Shown: positions 19,552 to 31,500 of the stretch, piece by piece
How positions within the stretch are numbered: the first letter of the stretch is position 1
Layout of the letters: every line of letters begins with the position of its first letter
NCBI RefSeq assembly: GCF_037176765.1
Contig: NC_090034.1
Coordinates: 20,344,375-20,408,374, forward strand
Reading direction: 5' to 3'
Origin: Anolis sagrei
Lineage: Eukaryota > Chordata > Lepidosauria > Squamata > Anolidae
Length of the DNA stretch: 64,000 nt
Position numbers and translations under genes: made by a program
Notes under the pieces: model-generated
What the model was told of the DNA's origin: nothing
What the model saw: only the letters and a program-made list of their open reading frames with translations
Database searches by the model: none

Positions 19552-22500
19552 CACTCCACTTGCCTCACTTCCAACAGAACTCTGACGATGCCAGCCACAA
19601 ATGCAGGCAAAACGTTAGGAGAGAATGCTGCTGGAATATGGCCATACCCAATGACTCTCATGTCCACTCTCATGTGCCACACATCCTTATATCTGTGCAT
19701 TTCATGATTAATGCCAAAGTGTTGTACCATACATTTTTCTTTTTGTTTGTTTTGGCCAATCAGTTCTCCCATCCATTAAGAACATTTTTGATCCCTGGTG
19801 GCGCAGTGAGTTAAACCGCTGAGCTACTGAACTTGCTGACTAAAATGTTGGTGGTTTGAATCTGGGGAGCGGGGTGAGCTCCAACTGTTAGGCCCAGTTT
19901 CTACCAACCTAGCAGTTTGAAAACATGCAAATGTAAGTAGATCAATAGGTACCACTCCGGCGGGAAGGTAACAACGCTCCATGCCGTCATGCTGACCACA
20001 TGACCTTGGAGGTATCTATGCACAACACCGGCTCTTCAGTTTAGAAATGGAGATGAGCACCACCCTCCAGAGCCAGACACAACTAGACTTAATATCAAGG
20101 TAAACCTTTACCTTTACTTATACCTCTCTAGTATTAACTCTCTCTCTCCCAGTTTGGAGTCATTTGCAAAAGGATCCGCATGTCTTCTAAACCTTCATCC
20201 AAGTCAGTGATAAAGATGTTGAACAGCCCTGAAAGGCCTAGGACAGAGCCCTCTTTATGGCATCCAGACATTCCTTTCCAGGATGAAAAGGAGCCAAAGA
20301 AGCTTTGGATTCGATTGCTCAACCCATTCCCAACCCACTTCACAGTAGTATCATCCAGCCCACATTTTATTCGTTTGTTTGCAAGATCATCATGGGAGAC
20401 TTATTGAAAAAGAGATATGCTCCATACACAGAATTCCCTGCATCTGTAGCAGTTCGAAAACATGCAAATGTGAGTAGATCAATAGGTACCGCTCCAGCGG
20501 GAAGGTAACGGCGCTCCATGCAGTCATGCCGGCCACATGACCTTGGAGGTGTCTACGGACAACGCTGGCTCTTCGGGTTAGAAATGGAGATGAGCACCAC
20601 ACCCCAGAGTCAGACATGACTGGACTTAATGTCAGGGGAATACCTTTACCTTTACCTACCAAGCTGCTAAGTCTATATTGAAGGAGGCTCACCTGAACTG
20701 GGCCGCATCTCTACAAAGATCAACGTTCGGTCTGAAGGAGCGGTCATAGAGCCTGGTCTGGGCCACCTTGAGGGGTGTCTCTTTATCTTTGATGGCTTGC
20801 TTGAGAGCTGCAATGTTGTGCTCCTGGTCCCCGATCTCCTTAAGGATCTGTTGGGGGAAAAGGCACATCAGGAGGGGAGAAAGAAGTGTGTTTGAAATCC
20901 AAAGTCAGCCCCTCCATCTTTGCCAGTTGGACTTTTGCAGATTCGATTATTCACAGATTAGATTAATACAGCATTTCTCAACCTGGGGGTTGGGAACCCT
21001 TGGGAGGGGGGTTGTGAGAGGGTGTCAGAGGGGTCACCAAAGACCATCAGAAAACATAGTATTTTCTGTTGGTCATGGGGATTCTGTGGGGGAAGTTTGT
21101 CCCAATTCTATTGTTGGTGGGGTTCAGAATGCTCTTCAACTCCCAAACGTCCAGGTCTATTTTCCCCAAACTCCACCAGTATTCATATCTGGGCATATTG
21201 GGTATTCGTGCCAAGTTCTGTCCAGATCTATCATTGTTTAGGTCTCTTGATGTAGGTGAACTACAACTCCAAAACTCAAGATCAATGCCCACCAAACCCT
21301 TCCAGTATTTTCTGTTGGTCAGGGGAGTTCTGTGTGCCGAGTTTGGTTCAATTCCATCGTCGGTGGAGTTCAGAATGCTCTTGGATTATAGGTTAACTAG
21401 AAATCCCAGCAACTATAACTCCCAAATGGCAAAATCAATAACCCCCCACCACCACCCCACCAATGTTCAAAATTGGGGCGTACCGGGTATTTGTGTCAAA
21501 TTAGGTCCAGTGAATGAAAATGCATATGTGATATTTACATTACGATTCAAAGTAGCAAAGTAATGGTTATGAAGTAGCAACAAAAATAATGTTATAGTTG
21601 GGGCTCACCACAACATGAGGAACTGTATCAAGGGGTCACAGCATTAAGAAGGTTGAGAAACACTGGATTAATACGTTATCCCTTAAATAATTTCTAGCTC
21701 CTCTAGCATGACTCTAAGACTGCCTTCCATTATAGAGTTGGACTGGAAGATCCTGGGATTTCTAGAGAGAACACTTCTCTAGGCATTTCTAAGTTGGAGC
21801 CTGAACAACAGCATTTCTCATTTACCAGTACTTTTTACATTTTTTAAATAGGGTCCTGCACCCCTAACTTCAGCAGAAGTGGAGTTGTTTGGAAAGGAAG
21901 ATGGCTTCTGCCAGCCTTTTTGTTCTTTCTTGCAGGATCATGGCACAACAAAGGGTCATCCAGTCCAACCCTCCCTTCTGCCATTTGAGGAAATGAGAGA
22001 TAATTTAAAGCCAAATGATAATAAAGGAACAACAGTACAATAAGATGCTGCTCTATTTTGCTGGAACAGACAGCACAAAAAGTCTCAACAGGAGTCGTTT
22101 AGCAGCCTCTCGGCTCAATTCACTATGCTTGAAAACAGTGTAATCTCTGAAATTAATCCTGCCATTTCCCAGCCTCTGAAATGAGCCTTGCAGAAAGAGG
22201 ATTAGTGCAAAATAGTGGAAGCTAAGTGGAACTCTCATCAAAAGGTCCAGTTTAGGTTTTGGTTCGAACTGTTATGGAGCTGCAGAGACTTTTGCAGGCA
22301 GCAAATAGGATCCATTGTTTTGAGTAATGTCTTAAAATTTGGACTAAAGGTCAGTGCAGATAGACTGACCTTTGCACAAACATATACAAAACAAGGCTTG
22401 TCATCCACTGTCTTCAAATCAGCATTGATTTATGGGAACTTCCAAGGGCAGCACCTACATTGTCAACTGCAGTTTCGCTGTCCGCAGCATAGATCTCGCT

Positions 22501-25500
22501 ATCCGCTGCCATTTTAAATTACTCTATTTCAATTGGCGACCCAGATGGGACCCTGTTTGGTGGCTGCCTGGTCCTAGAGCTCTGAGGCTGGCCTCGTCTC
22601 GACAGATTCGGCCAGAGCGCACACTGGACTCCTTTCAACCCTGCTTTAACTGCCCTAGAACCCTGGGAGTTATAGTTTGGTGAGATTTCCTGGGCAGACA
22701 ATTATTATTATTATTATTAAACTTTATTTGTACCCCGCTAGCATCTCCCAAGGGATTCGATGCGGCTTACAACAGGCCGAAGCCCAGCACAACACAATAC
22801 AACAATACAATACATAGCAAAATAAAACAGTTAAAGCAGAAAAACAATAGCAATAACAATACAACAGGACATTATTAAAAACTGAGCCGGCTGAGGTGGG
22901 GCACAGGGTTAAAAGTGCTGAAAAAAGTGTCGGAGGGATATAAGATTAAAGTATAAGTGCGGTGTGCGTTGAGAGTGATCTTGGCTCTACTAAAGTGCTT
23001 CTGGGCTTTGGTAGTGGGGAATCCTAATCTGAGAAGGCACGTTGGAATAGCCAGGTTTTCAGGTTTTTTCTAAAGACCGCCAAGGTGGGGGCCTGTCTGA
23101 GATCTTTCGGGAGGGCATTCCAGAGGCGGGGGGCCACCACGGAGAAAGCCCTGTCCCGCGTCCCCACCAAACGCGCCTGTGAGGCGGGTGGGATCACGAG
23201 CAGGGCCTCTCCTGATGACCGGAGCGAGCGTGTGGGTTCGTAGACTGTGATGCGATCTCGTAGGTAGGATGGTCCCAAACCGTTCAGGGCTTTGTAGGTA
23301 AGCACCTGCACCTTAAATTGGGCTCGGAAGATAAACGGCAGCCAGTGGAGCTCCTTGAACAGGAGGGTTGACCTCTCTCTGTAAGGGGCCCCCGTTAGCA
23401 TCCTGGCTGCTGCCCGTTGGACCAGTTGGAATTTCCGAGCCGTTTTTAAGGGCAGCCCTACATAGAGCGCATTGCAGTAGTCCAGTCTAGAGGTGACTAA
23501 GGCATGGACCACCCCGGCCAGATCAGCCTTCGCGAGGTACGGGCAAAGACAAGACCTTGCAAAACGACAACTCCGAGAATCCCATAACATTTCACCATGG
23601 AAGTTGAAGTAGCGCCTAACTGCATTACATCTACAGTGTAGATGCACCCCAACTCACCCTTATCTTGATCAGTCCTGCTTTGCAGCCTCTCAGCTGCTTT
23701 GAATCTTTTTTAAGACAGAAAAAGCAGAATATAAATACTACTTCTACTAATAAATTGCAGTCTTGCAAAGTCAGGAATCGGTGGCTTTCTTATTAGAGTC
23801 TTATGTAGCTATAATTGTGATTTTCAGATTATTATTTTTTACTTTACCAGGTATGACTGCCTTTTCTATGGAGTCTTGTCTTCTCAAGATATGCCCAAAG
23901 CAGAACAGCCTGAGTTAAACTGCCTTGGCTTCTAAGGGGAGTTTCAATTTCCCTTAGCTTTGAGGAGCCATTCGGTTTCCTTTTTGGAGGAAGCCTAGGC
24001 TGTGAGACAATGCGGACAGACCCAAGGCACATACTTTCTTCAGGTGGTGCTCCAGCTTGTGCTTGGCGTCCTCCAGGATCTCGCAGTGCTTGGCGAAGGC
24101 CTGGTTGACCAAGTCACTCTGGGTGTGCAGGTCCTCGGCTGTGTCGTGCAGGATGTTGTCAATCAAGGCCCTGAGGTTGACGGAGGCCAGCTTCTCCCGC
24201 TCGGCCCGGTAGATGTTGTCATGGCTGTGCTTGGCCCAGGTTTCCGGCGTGGAAGCACTGGAGAAAGAGGGGCAATGGAATTGGGATAAGCCAAGAGCAC
24301 GATGCAGCCGCAGAAAAGGCGAATGCAATTCTAGGCTGCGTCAAAAGGAGTCTTGTCTATTTGTGGGGGTGGAATAGAGAAAGAGTAAAACACAAACAAC
24401 ACCCCTGCCAGGTAGGGGAAGCAACTTAAGGAGTTGCATTGGAGAATCTAAGTGATTCTATGACAGGCATGGGCAAACTTGGACCCTCCAGGTGTTTTGG
24501 ACTTCAACTCCCACAATTCCTAACAGCCTCAGGCCCTTTCCTTTTCTCCCTCCACCACTTAAGCTGTTAGGAATTGTGGGAGTTGAAGTCTAAAACACCT
24601 GGAGGGCCCAAGTTTGCCCATGCCTGCTCTACGATATCATTTCCTTAGAAATTACCATACAGTTGCATTGGAGGGATCTAGGTGATTCTATGGTACCCTT
24701 CCTTCTTGAATAGAGTCTTATCTACTTATAGGGATCTTTAGATCCTCCAAGACAAACCTACAACATTCAAATCTGTGGTAAAACCCAGTTTCTTTCAGCA
24801 GAGTTATATTACTGAAGTTTATTTTACCGGGCACTACATGTTTTGAACTGGTGTTATGTGTCCAAACCTTTGCAATCTTTCAGTCGGATGTTATTCCACA
24901 CCGCAGTTCACAGGGGGGTAAAGAAAGAAAGAAATCTTATCTTTCTGCCTGTGAATTGAGCCCAGACACAAATCAAAGAACACGCAAGGCACTGCAGAGT
25001 AATCCAACCAGGGAAGTCAGCTAAAGCAAAACATTTGATGAAGCAACCTGGACACAGAATATTATTTGAGAACACAGAAATGCTGGACCACTCTCACAAC
25101 CATCATGTTAGACTACACAGAGAAGCCATTGAAATCCACAAGCATGTGGACAACTTCAACAGAAAGGAGGAAACCATGGCATGAATAGATTTTGTTTGTG
25201 TGTTGGGCTAGTACAGTGGAGTGGGTTAAACCACCTGCTATATAGAAGATCCTGCTGAGTGAAAGGTTGGTAGCTCAGTTCAAGCCCAGGTCAGGGTGAG
25301 CTCCCACCATCAGCTCAGCTTCTGCTCACCTAGCATTTAGAAAACAACTATGTAAGTAGATAAATAGGTACCACTTTGGCAGGGAGGTAAAAGGCGCGCT
25401 GAAAAAACATTCCGGCAAAAATCCAACCATGAAAGGCGTCCATGGATGACAGGCCCCTCTGCATGGAAAATGAAACAACAGCACCTCCCCATGGCCAAGT

Positions 25501-28500
25501 CAAGGCACTGCCAGATGCAGGAGATGAAAAGGGGGAAGCCTCATCTCTGTTCACGTACTGTATGTCTTTGTCTATTGTATAATGCAATTGAATGTTTGCC
25601 ATATATGTCCCTGTAATCCAATCTGAGTCCCCTCAGGGAGATAGAGCAGAATATAAATAAAGTATATTATTTATATTATTATTACCAATTTTTTTAAAAA
25701 AAAACACCAAAATCAAGACAGTAAAAAAGAACACCACTCAGCAACGGGGAAATTCCAGGCAGCAATCAAGGGCCTGCTTCTTGGCAGGGGGTTAGACTGG
25801 ATGGCGCATGAGGTCTCTTCCAACTCTATGATTCTATGAGTCTAAGGGCCAGTTAACACCTCCCAAACAGAGAGTGCCTCCAGGCAACAACGGCCAGGCT
25901 ACCTTTATGCAGATACCCTCACTGATTAACTTTGCAACTTCGTAGCTCCTCAATGCTATTCAAGCTTGCTAATTGCAACATTCACACTTGCTTCAAACAG
26001 ACAAGGGTCTTTTTTCCCACCCTGGACATTTCACAGATATATATACACTGTAGCTTCACTGCCAACAGATCACTGAAGATGCCATTAGCCACAGATGCAG
26101 GTGAAACATTAGGAGAGAATGCTGCTGGAACATGGCCATCCAGCCCGAAAAACTCACAGCAACCCAATAAAGATATCATTGCTGTTGAGTTCCTACAATA
26201 AAACGTCAGTTTGTTTCCTACAGTGTTCACAGATTCTTGACAATATAATTGTTTTCCTGCATTTGTTCAACTGGTGTGGGATAGGGAAAACCTGGACAAA
26301 CGGAGCATATGGAATTCTGGAGAGAAGGAACTCTATGCTGCAACATTTTGTTGCATTTCCGATTAGCCTTTGCCAGCTTCCATCCACAGATGTAGGCCAT
26401 TCGGGGTGATCTCACCTGTCCTCCAGCTTAGAAGAGCTTGGGTGGAACCGGATGTTGGTGCTCTGGTTGTTGTACCTCCCACACTTCTCGTCAATGTTGT
26501 ATGTCTCCAATTTGTCGGACCAATCCATTTCGCAGACCTCCTTGTGATCCCGATTTAACCTGAAGGCACAAGGCATTATCACTTCGAAGGGGCAGGAATC
26601 CAGAGCTTATATTTTGAACTGATATAAAATATTTCAATTCTGTTCTTTTTATTCTTGAGGTCAGGGATGGCAAAGGGATAAAACAATGGAAACTATTCCA
26701 AAGGAAAAGAAATAACTGAGACAAGATTACAAAACAAAAAAATCTATTGAACTGTGTGTTGTCAAAGGCTTTCATGGCCAGAATCACTGGGTTGCTGTGA
26801 GTTTTCCAGGATGTATGGCCATGTTTCGCCCACATCTATGACAGGTATCCTCAGAGGTTGTGAGGTCAGAGGATGCCTGCCATAGATGTGGGCAAAACGT
26901 CAAGAGAAAATGCTTCTGGAACATGGCCATACAGCCTGGAAAACTCACAGAAACCTAGCTATTTCACGGTTCAAAGTAAACTGCTTTGAGTATCTTTAAG
27001 AGAGAAAAAGGTTGTATATAAATAACAACAACAATAATATAAAATAATAAAAATATAATGATGGTGATGATGTTGATCTTCATCATCACCCAGTTTGCTG
27101 TGTTAAAGATAACAATAACAATATGATATAATTTAATAATACAAAAAAATAACATGATAATGATAATAATATGATGAAGAAGAGGGGGATAATAATGATC
27201 GTCATCATCACCCAGTTTGCTGTGTTAAAGATAACAATAACAACAATAATAATATAATATAATAATCCAATATAATAATAACATGATAATGATAATAATA
27301 TGAGGAGGAGGAGGATAATAATGATCGTCATCATCACCCAGTTTGCTGTGTTAAAGATAACAATAACAATAATAATATATTATAATTATACAACATAATA
27401 ACATAAGTATAATAATATAATGATGAAGAGGAGAATAATAATGATCGTCATCATCACACAGTTTGCGTGTTAAAGATAACAATAACAAGAATAATAATAT
27501 AATATAATAATACAATATAATAATAACATGATAATGATAATAATATTATGAAGAGGAGGATAATTATTATTGTCATCATCAACCAGTTTGCCTATTAGAC
27601 TCTCCAGAATGGACCTACAACATTTTCAACTTTCTTAGTCTATGCCACCATCTGGTGGCAACAACAGGCAAAGGAAAGCATGACCTCTTTCCCCTTTTTA
27701 TTTGTCTTTTAAATAGGACAACTTAAAGTAGGGCAGCCTCCATGGTTTGGGAGTTGCGGTTTTACAAGATCTTTCACCTTCTCTGCCCAAAATGCTGGTG
27801 CCTCCGCAAACTATAGCTCCCAAAATCCCGTAGCACTGAGCCATGGCAGTTTAAGTGGTATAGAGTAGAATACATTCCACAGTGTAGTTAAGAAAGACTG
27901 ACTGGCCTTTGGGAACTCTCTGGATCCCAGACACCCTGAATGCTATTTGGAGATATAATAAATGCCCATAAATAAACAAACTTGGTGCCAATGTGGTTCA
28001 AGTATTGGATTACACTCGGGAGACCAAGGTTCAATTCCTTGCTTAGTTATGGAAACCCATTGGGTGGCCTTGGGTGAGTCACACTGTCTCAGCCCCATAA
28101 TCCCTATTAGGATTTTCTAAAATAAGTAGAACTCTGGCAAAAGGGTGTCCATCAGAGGGAAGCCTAGAAAAAAGCATGCAGGTTGGTAGGTGTGGTATTT
28201 TTCAAAAGGCAAAAAGAATACAGGTCCAAAGTTGGGAGAAAAAAATAGGTCATAAATCCAACAAAGGGGAAACACATGAATGCATGTGTATATACCAGGT
28301 GTGGGCAAACCCAGACCCGGGGGCTGGATGCGCCCCCTTGGGCTCTTTTCTCAGGCCCTCCTCTCTCACACCATCGTATCCTTCCTTCTCTCTTTCCTCC
28401 CTCCTTCCCCCCTCTTTCTCCTTCCCTTCTACCCTTTCGTCCTTCCTTCCTTCTCTCCCTCTTTCTCCTTCCTTCCCTTTTGTCTCTACTTCCTTCTCTC

Positions 28501-31500
28501 TTTCCTCCCTCCCGCCCCTTTCTCTGAAAAATTCTGCAAATGTCTTGGGAAGACAGGCAGACAAATGTCAGTGTGCTGGAAGAAGCAAAGACCACCAGCA
28601 CTGAAGTGATGCTCCTACGCCATCAACTCCACTGGACTGGCCACGCTGTCCGAATGCCCGATCACCATCTCCCAAAGCAGTTACTCTGCTCCCAACTCAA
28701 TAATGAGAATCATAACATTGGTGGACAGGAAAAATAAATTTAAAGATAGGCTTAAAGCCAACCTTAAAAACTGTGGCATAGACACCAAGAACTGGGAAGC
28801 TCTGGCCCTTGAACACTCTAACTGGAGATCAGCTGTGACCAGCAGTGCTGCAGAATTTGAAGAGGCACAAGTGGAGGGCGAAAGGGAGAAACGTGTGAAG
28901 AGGAAGGCGTGTCAAACCAACTCTGACCGGGACCGCCTTCCATCTGGAAACCAATGTTCTCACTGCAGGAGAACATGCAGATCAAGAATATGGCTCCACA
29001 GCCACCTACGAACCCACTGGACTCATGGTTCGGAGGTGAAATGCTTCCCTTGAGACTAATGGTGTTTTTACAGGATCCAGTCCCTGGGACCTGTCCAAAA
29101 AGTGACCCCTTTTCACTTCCATCCATCAGTGTGTTGACCTAGAATCACTGAAAGGTGGGAGAGGTCTCATGGAGTGGATCATTGGTCTCAAGGGGGTATT
29201 TCAGCTCTGGAGTCACGCCAACCATTGGTGGATTATGAAGGTTAACAAGGGAATCTTACTGTATTTGATTCACCACTTGCTTAATGGTTCTTTTCAGCAG
29301 CTCTTGGACATTTCGAACGAGCTCCGCTTCCTAGAACACAAAACAACGGCAGAGACATTAGCAGCGGGAAGAGCGAATTTCCTTTTGGAAAGGAAGGATG
29401 CTCTAGATCATGACCGGGTCCATGTCCTAGAAAGAGGTCTCGGAGATGCCATGGAAAGCCAAGCATCCTTCTAGTGAGCCCCAAATCCCTCCCAGAAACA
29501 GAAGGAACAGTCAACAAAGGCTTCCAGTGCATCTACATTATAGAATGAATGCAGTTTAATGTTGCTTTAACCACTGTGGTTAAATGCTAAGGAATCCTGA
29601 GAATCCTAGTTGCAACTGCAACTCGCAGGATTCCAAAATATAGAGCCGTGACAGTTAAAGCGACATCAAATTGTGTCTGTTCAACAGTGCAGAAGCACCT
29701 TTGGGAACTTTCAGGGCAGTGCTTTCACCCTGAGATTTCTCATCCTTCTTGGCAGGCCTAAGCACTTAGAAGATTTTGGTGCCCCCATATAGATCTAAAT
29801 CACAATATAGATGATAATAAACAGAAAAAATGTGTTTATTTTACTTTTTTGCACTTTTTGCATTTTGGCACTCCTTATGGTCCATGGTAATTCCTCTTCC
29901 CTTGGTGCCTGAGGCATAGGCTTATTTAACTTCATAGTAAATCCATCCTTACCTTTTGGAGTGAAGTCCAGAGAAGAGAAAGCCAAACCTTAGAGTTGGA
30001 AGAGATTCCCTGAGGCCATCCAGCATAACCCTCTTCTGCCAGACAAAAGGGCAAAATCTAATCCCTCCCAACAGATGGTCATCCAGCCTCTCTTTAAAGG
30101 TCTCCAGAGAAGGAGCCTCCACAACATTCCCAGGCAGCAGCATATACCTCTGTTGAAAAGCTCTTACCATCACAAGAAGTACTTCCTAATGTTCAGGTGG
30201 AATCTCTTTTCCTGCAGTTTGAATCCATGGCTCCATTATTTCCCAATCTCTGTAGGAGTGGAAAACAAGCCTGTCCCTTCTCCCTCAATGGGACCTCCTT
30301 TCAAACACTGAAATGTGACACTCTTGTCCCCTCTTAGCCTCCTGCAGGTTAAACATACCCGGTTCAAAGGAATACATAGTTTCCAAAGGTTTGACCATTT
30401 TGAACCCCTTCCATCTTGTCCATCTCCTTCATGAATTGCTTTGTCCTGAACTGGACACTGGGTTATTATTCCAGCAGAAAAGAATGAGACTGTGACCTCC
30501 TTCAATCTGGACATTGTACATCTATTGGTGCAGGCTAGAATCGTATTGGCTTTTTTAGCTGCTGCATTCCATTGTTGGCTCATGTTCAGTTTGTGGTTGA
30601 CAAAGACTCCCAGATCCCTTTTCCATTGACTGTTTTCAAGCCATGTGCCTCTCATTCTAGATCTGTACATGTTATGTTTATAGCAAAGCTTTCCAAACAC
30701 ACTCCTGTGTCACCTGTTGTCTACAAGTGTGTCACCTGAAAAAGCTCCCCCACCCACAAAGGAAGGAACCCTCAAAGGCTATCTAGTCCAACCCCCTTCC
30801 AGCAGGCAGGAAGACAGTCAAAGCCTCAGATTAAAAACCTCTGCAGATGGAGACTCCACTGTCCCCCCAGGCGATCTACACTGCACTAGAGTTTTAGAGA
30901 GGGATCCCCAAAGGGCATCTAGTCCAGCTTCTTTCAGCCAGGCAGAAAGGCACAGTCAAAACACCCCCAACAGATGGTCATCAAGTCTCTCTTTAAAAAC
31001 CTCGAAAGAGACCCCAAAGGGTATCTAGTCCAGCTTCTTTCAGCCAGGCAGGAAGACACAGTCAAAGTACCCCCAACAGATGGTCATCTAGCCTTTCTTT
31101 TAAAACCTTCAAAGAGGTTTAATCCCAATAGAAGTGAAATGCTGATGTTGTTCAAGCAAGATTAAGGTAAAACATGTAGAATTTGCACAATTTGTTGATT
31201 GACTTGCAGCAAGTACCACAAAAAATGTATACTTTTCTAGCGAAGGAAAGAAAATCTGTTGACAATGATGTTTGCGATGAACCCCACAGAGCGGTTACAG
31301 AGGAAATGACACAAGAATTGACAAAATTTATTATATATGTGTTACATGTTACAATGTGAAACTCTTACAAGGGGTTGTTAGGAATTGTGGGAGTTGAAGT
31401 CCAAAACAACTGGAGGGCCGAAGTTTGCCTATGCCCACTTTAGACATTACCATAGTTGAATTGGAAGGATCTAGGCCAGTGTTTCTCAACCTGTGGGTCC

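Larger units (their letters stand above)
25070..26170 (+). mobile_element. Penelope-like element with two nested insertions
   Basis: It begins with LDHSHNHHVRLHREAIEIHK and VDNFNRKEET (C-terminus of the GIY-YIG-type Penelope protein). It is interrupted by a SINE (about 25200-25692), continues through AACACCAAAATCAAGACAG, is interrupted by a CR1 tail (25775-25843), and ends CCCGAAAAACTCACAGCAAC. No inverted 5' piece is visible in this copy. Confidence 0.65.
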
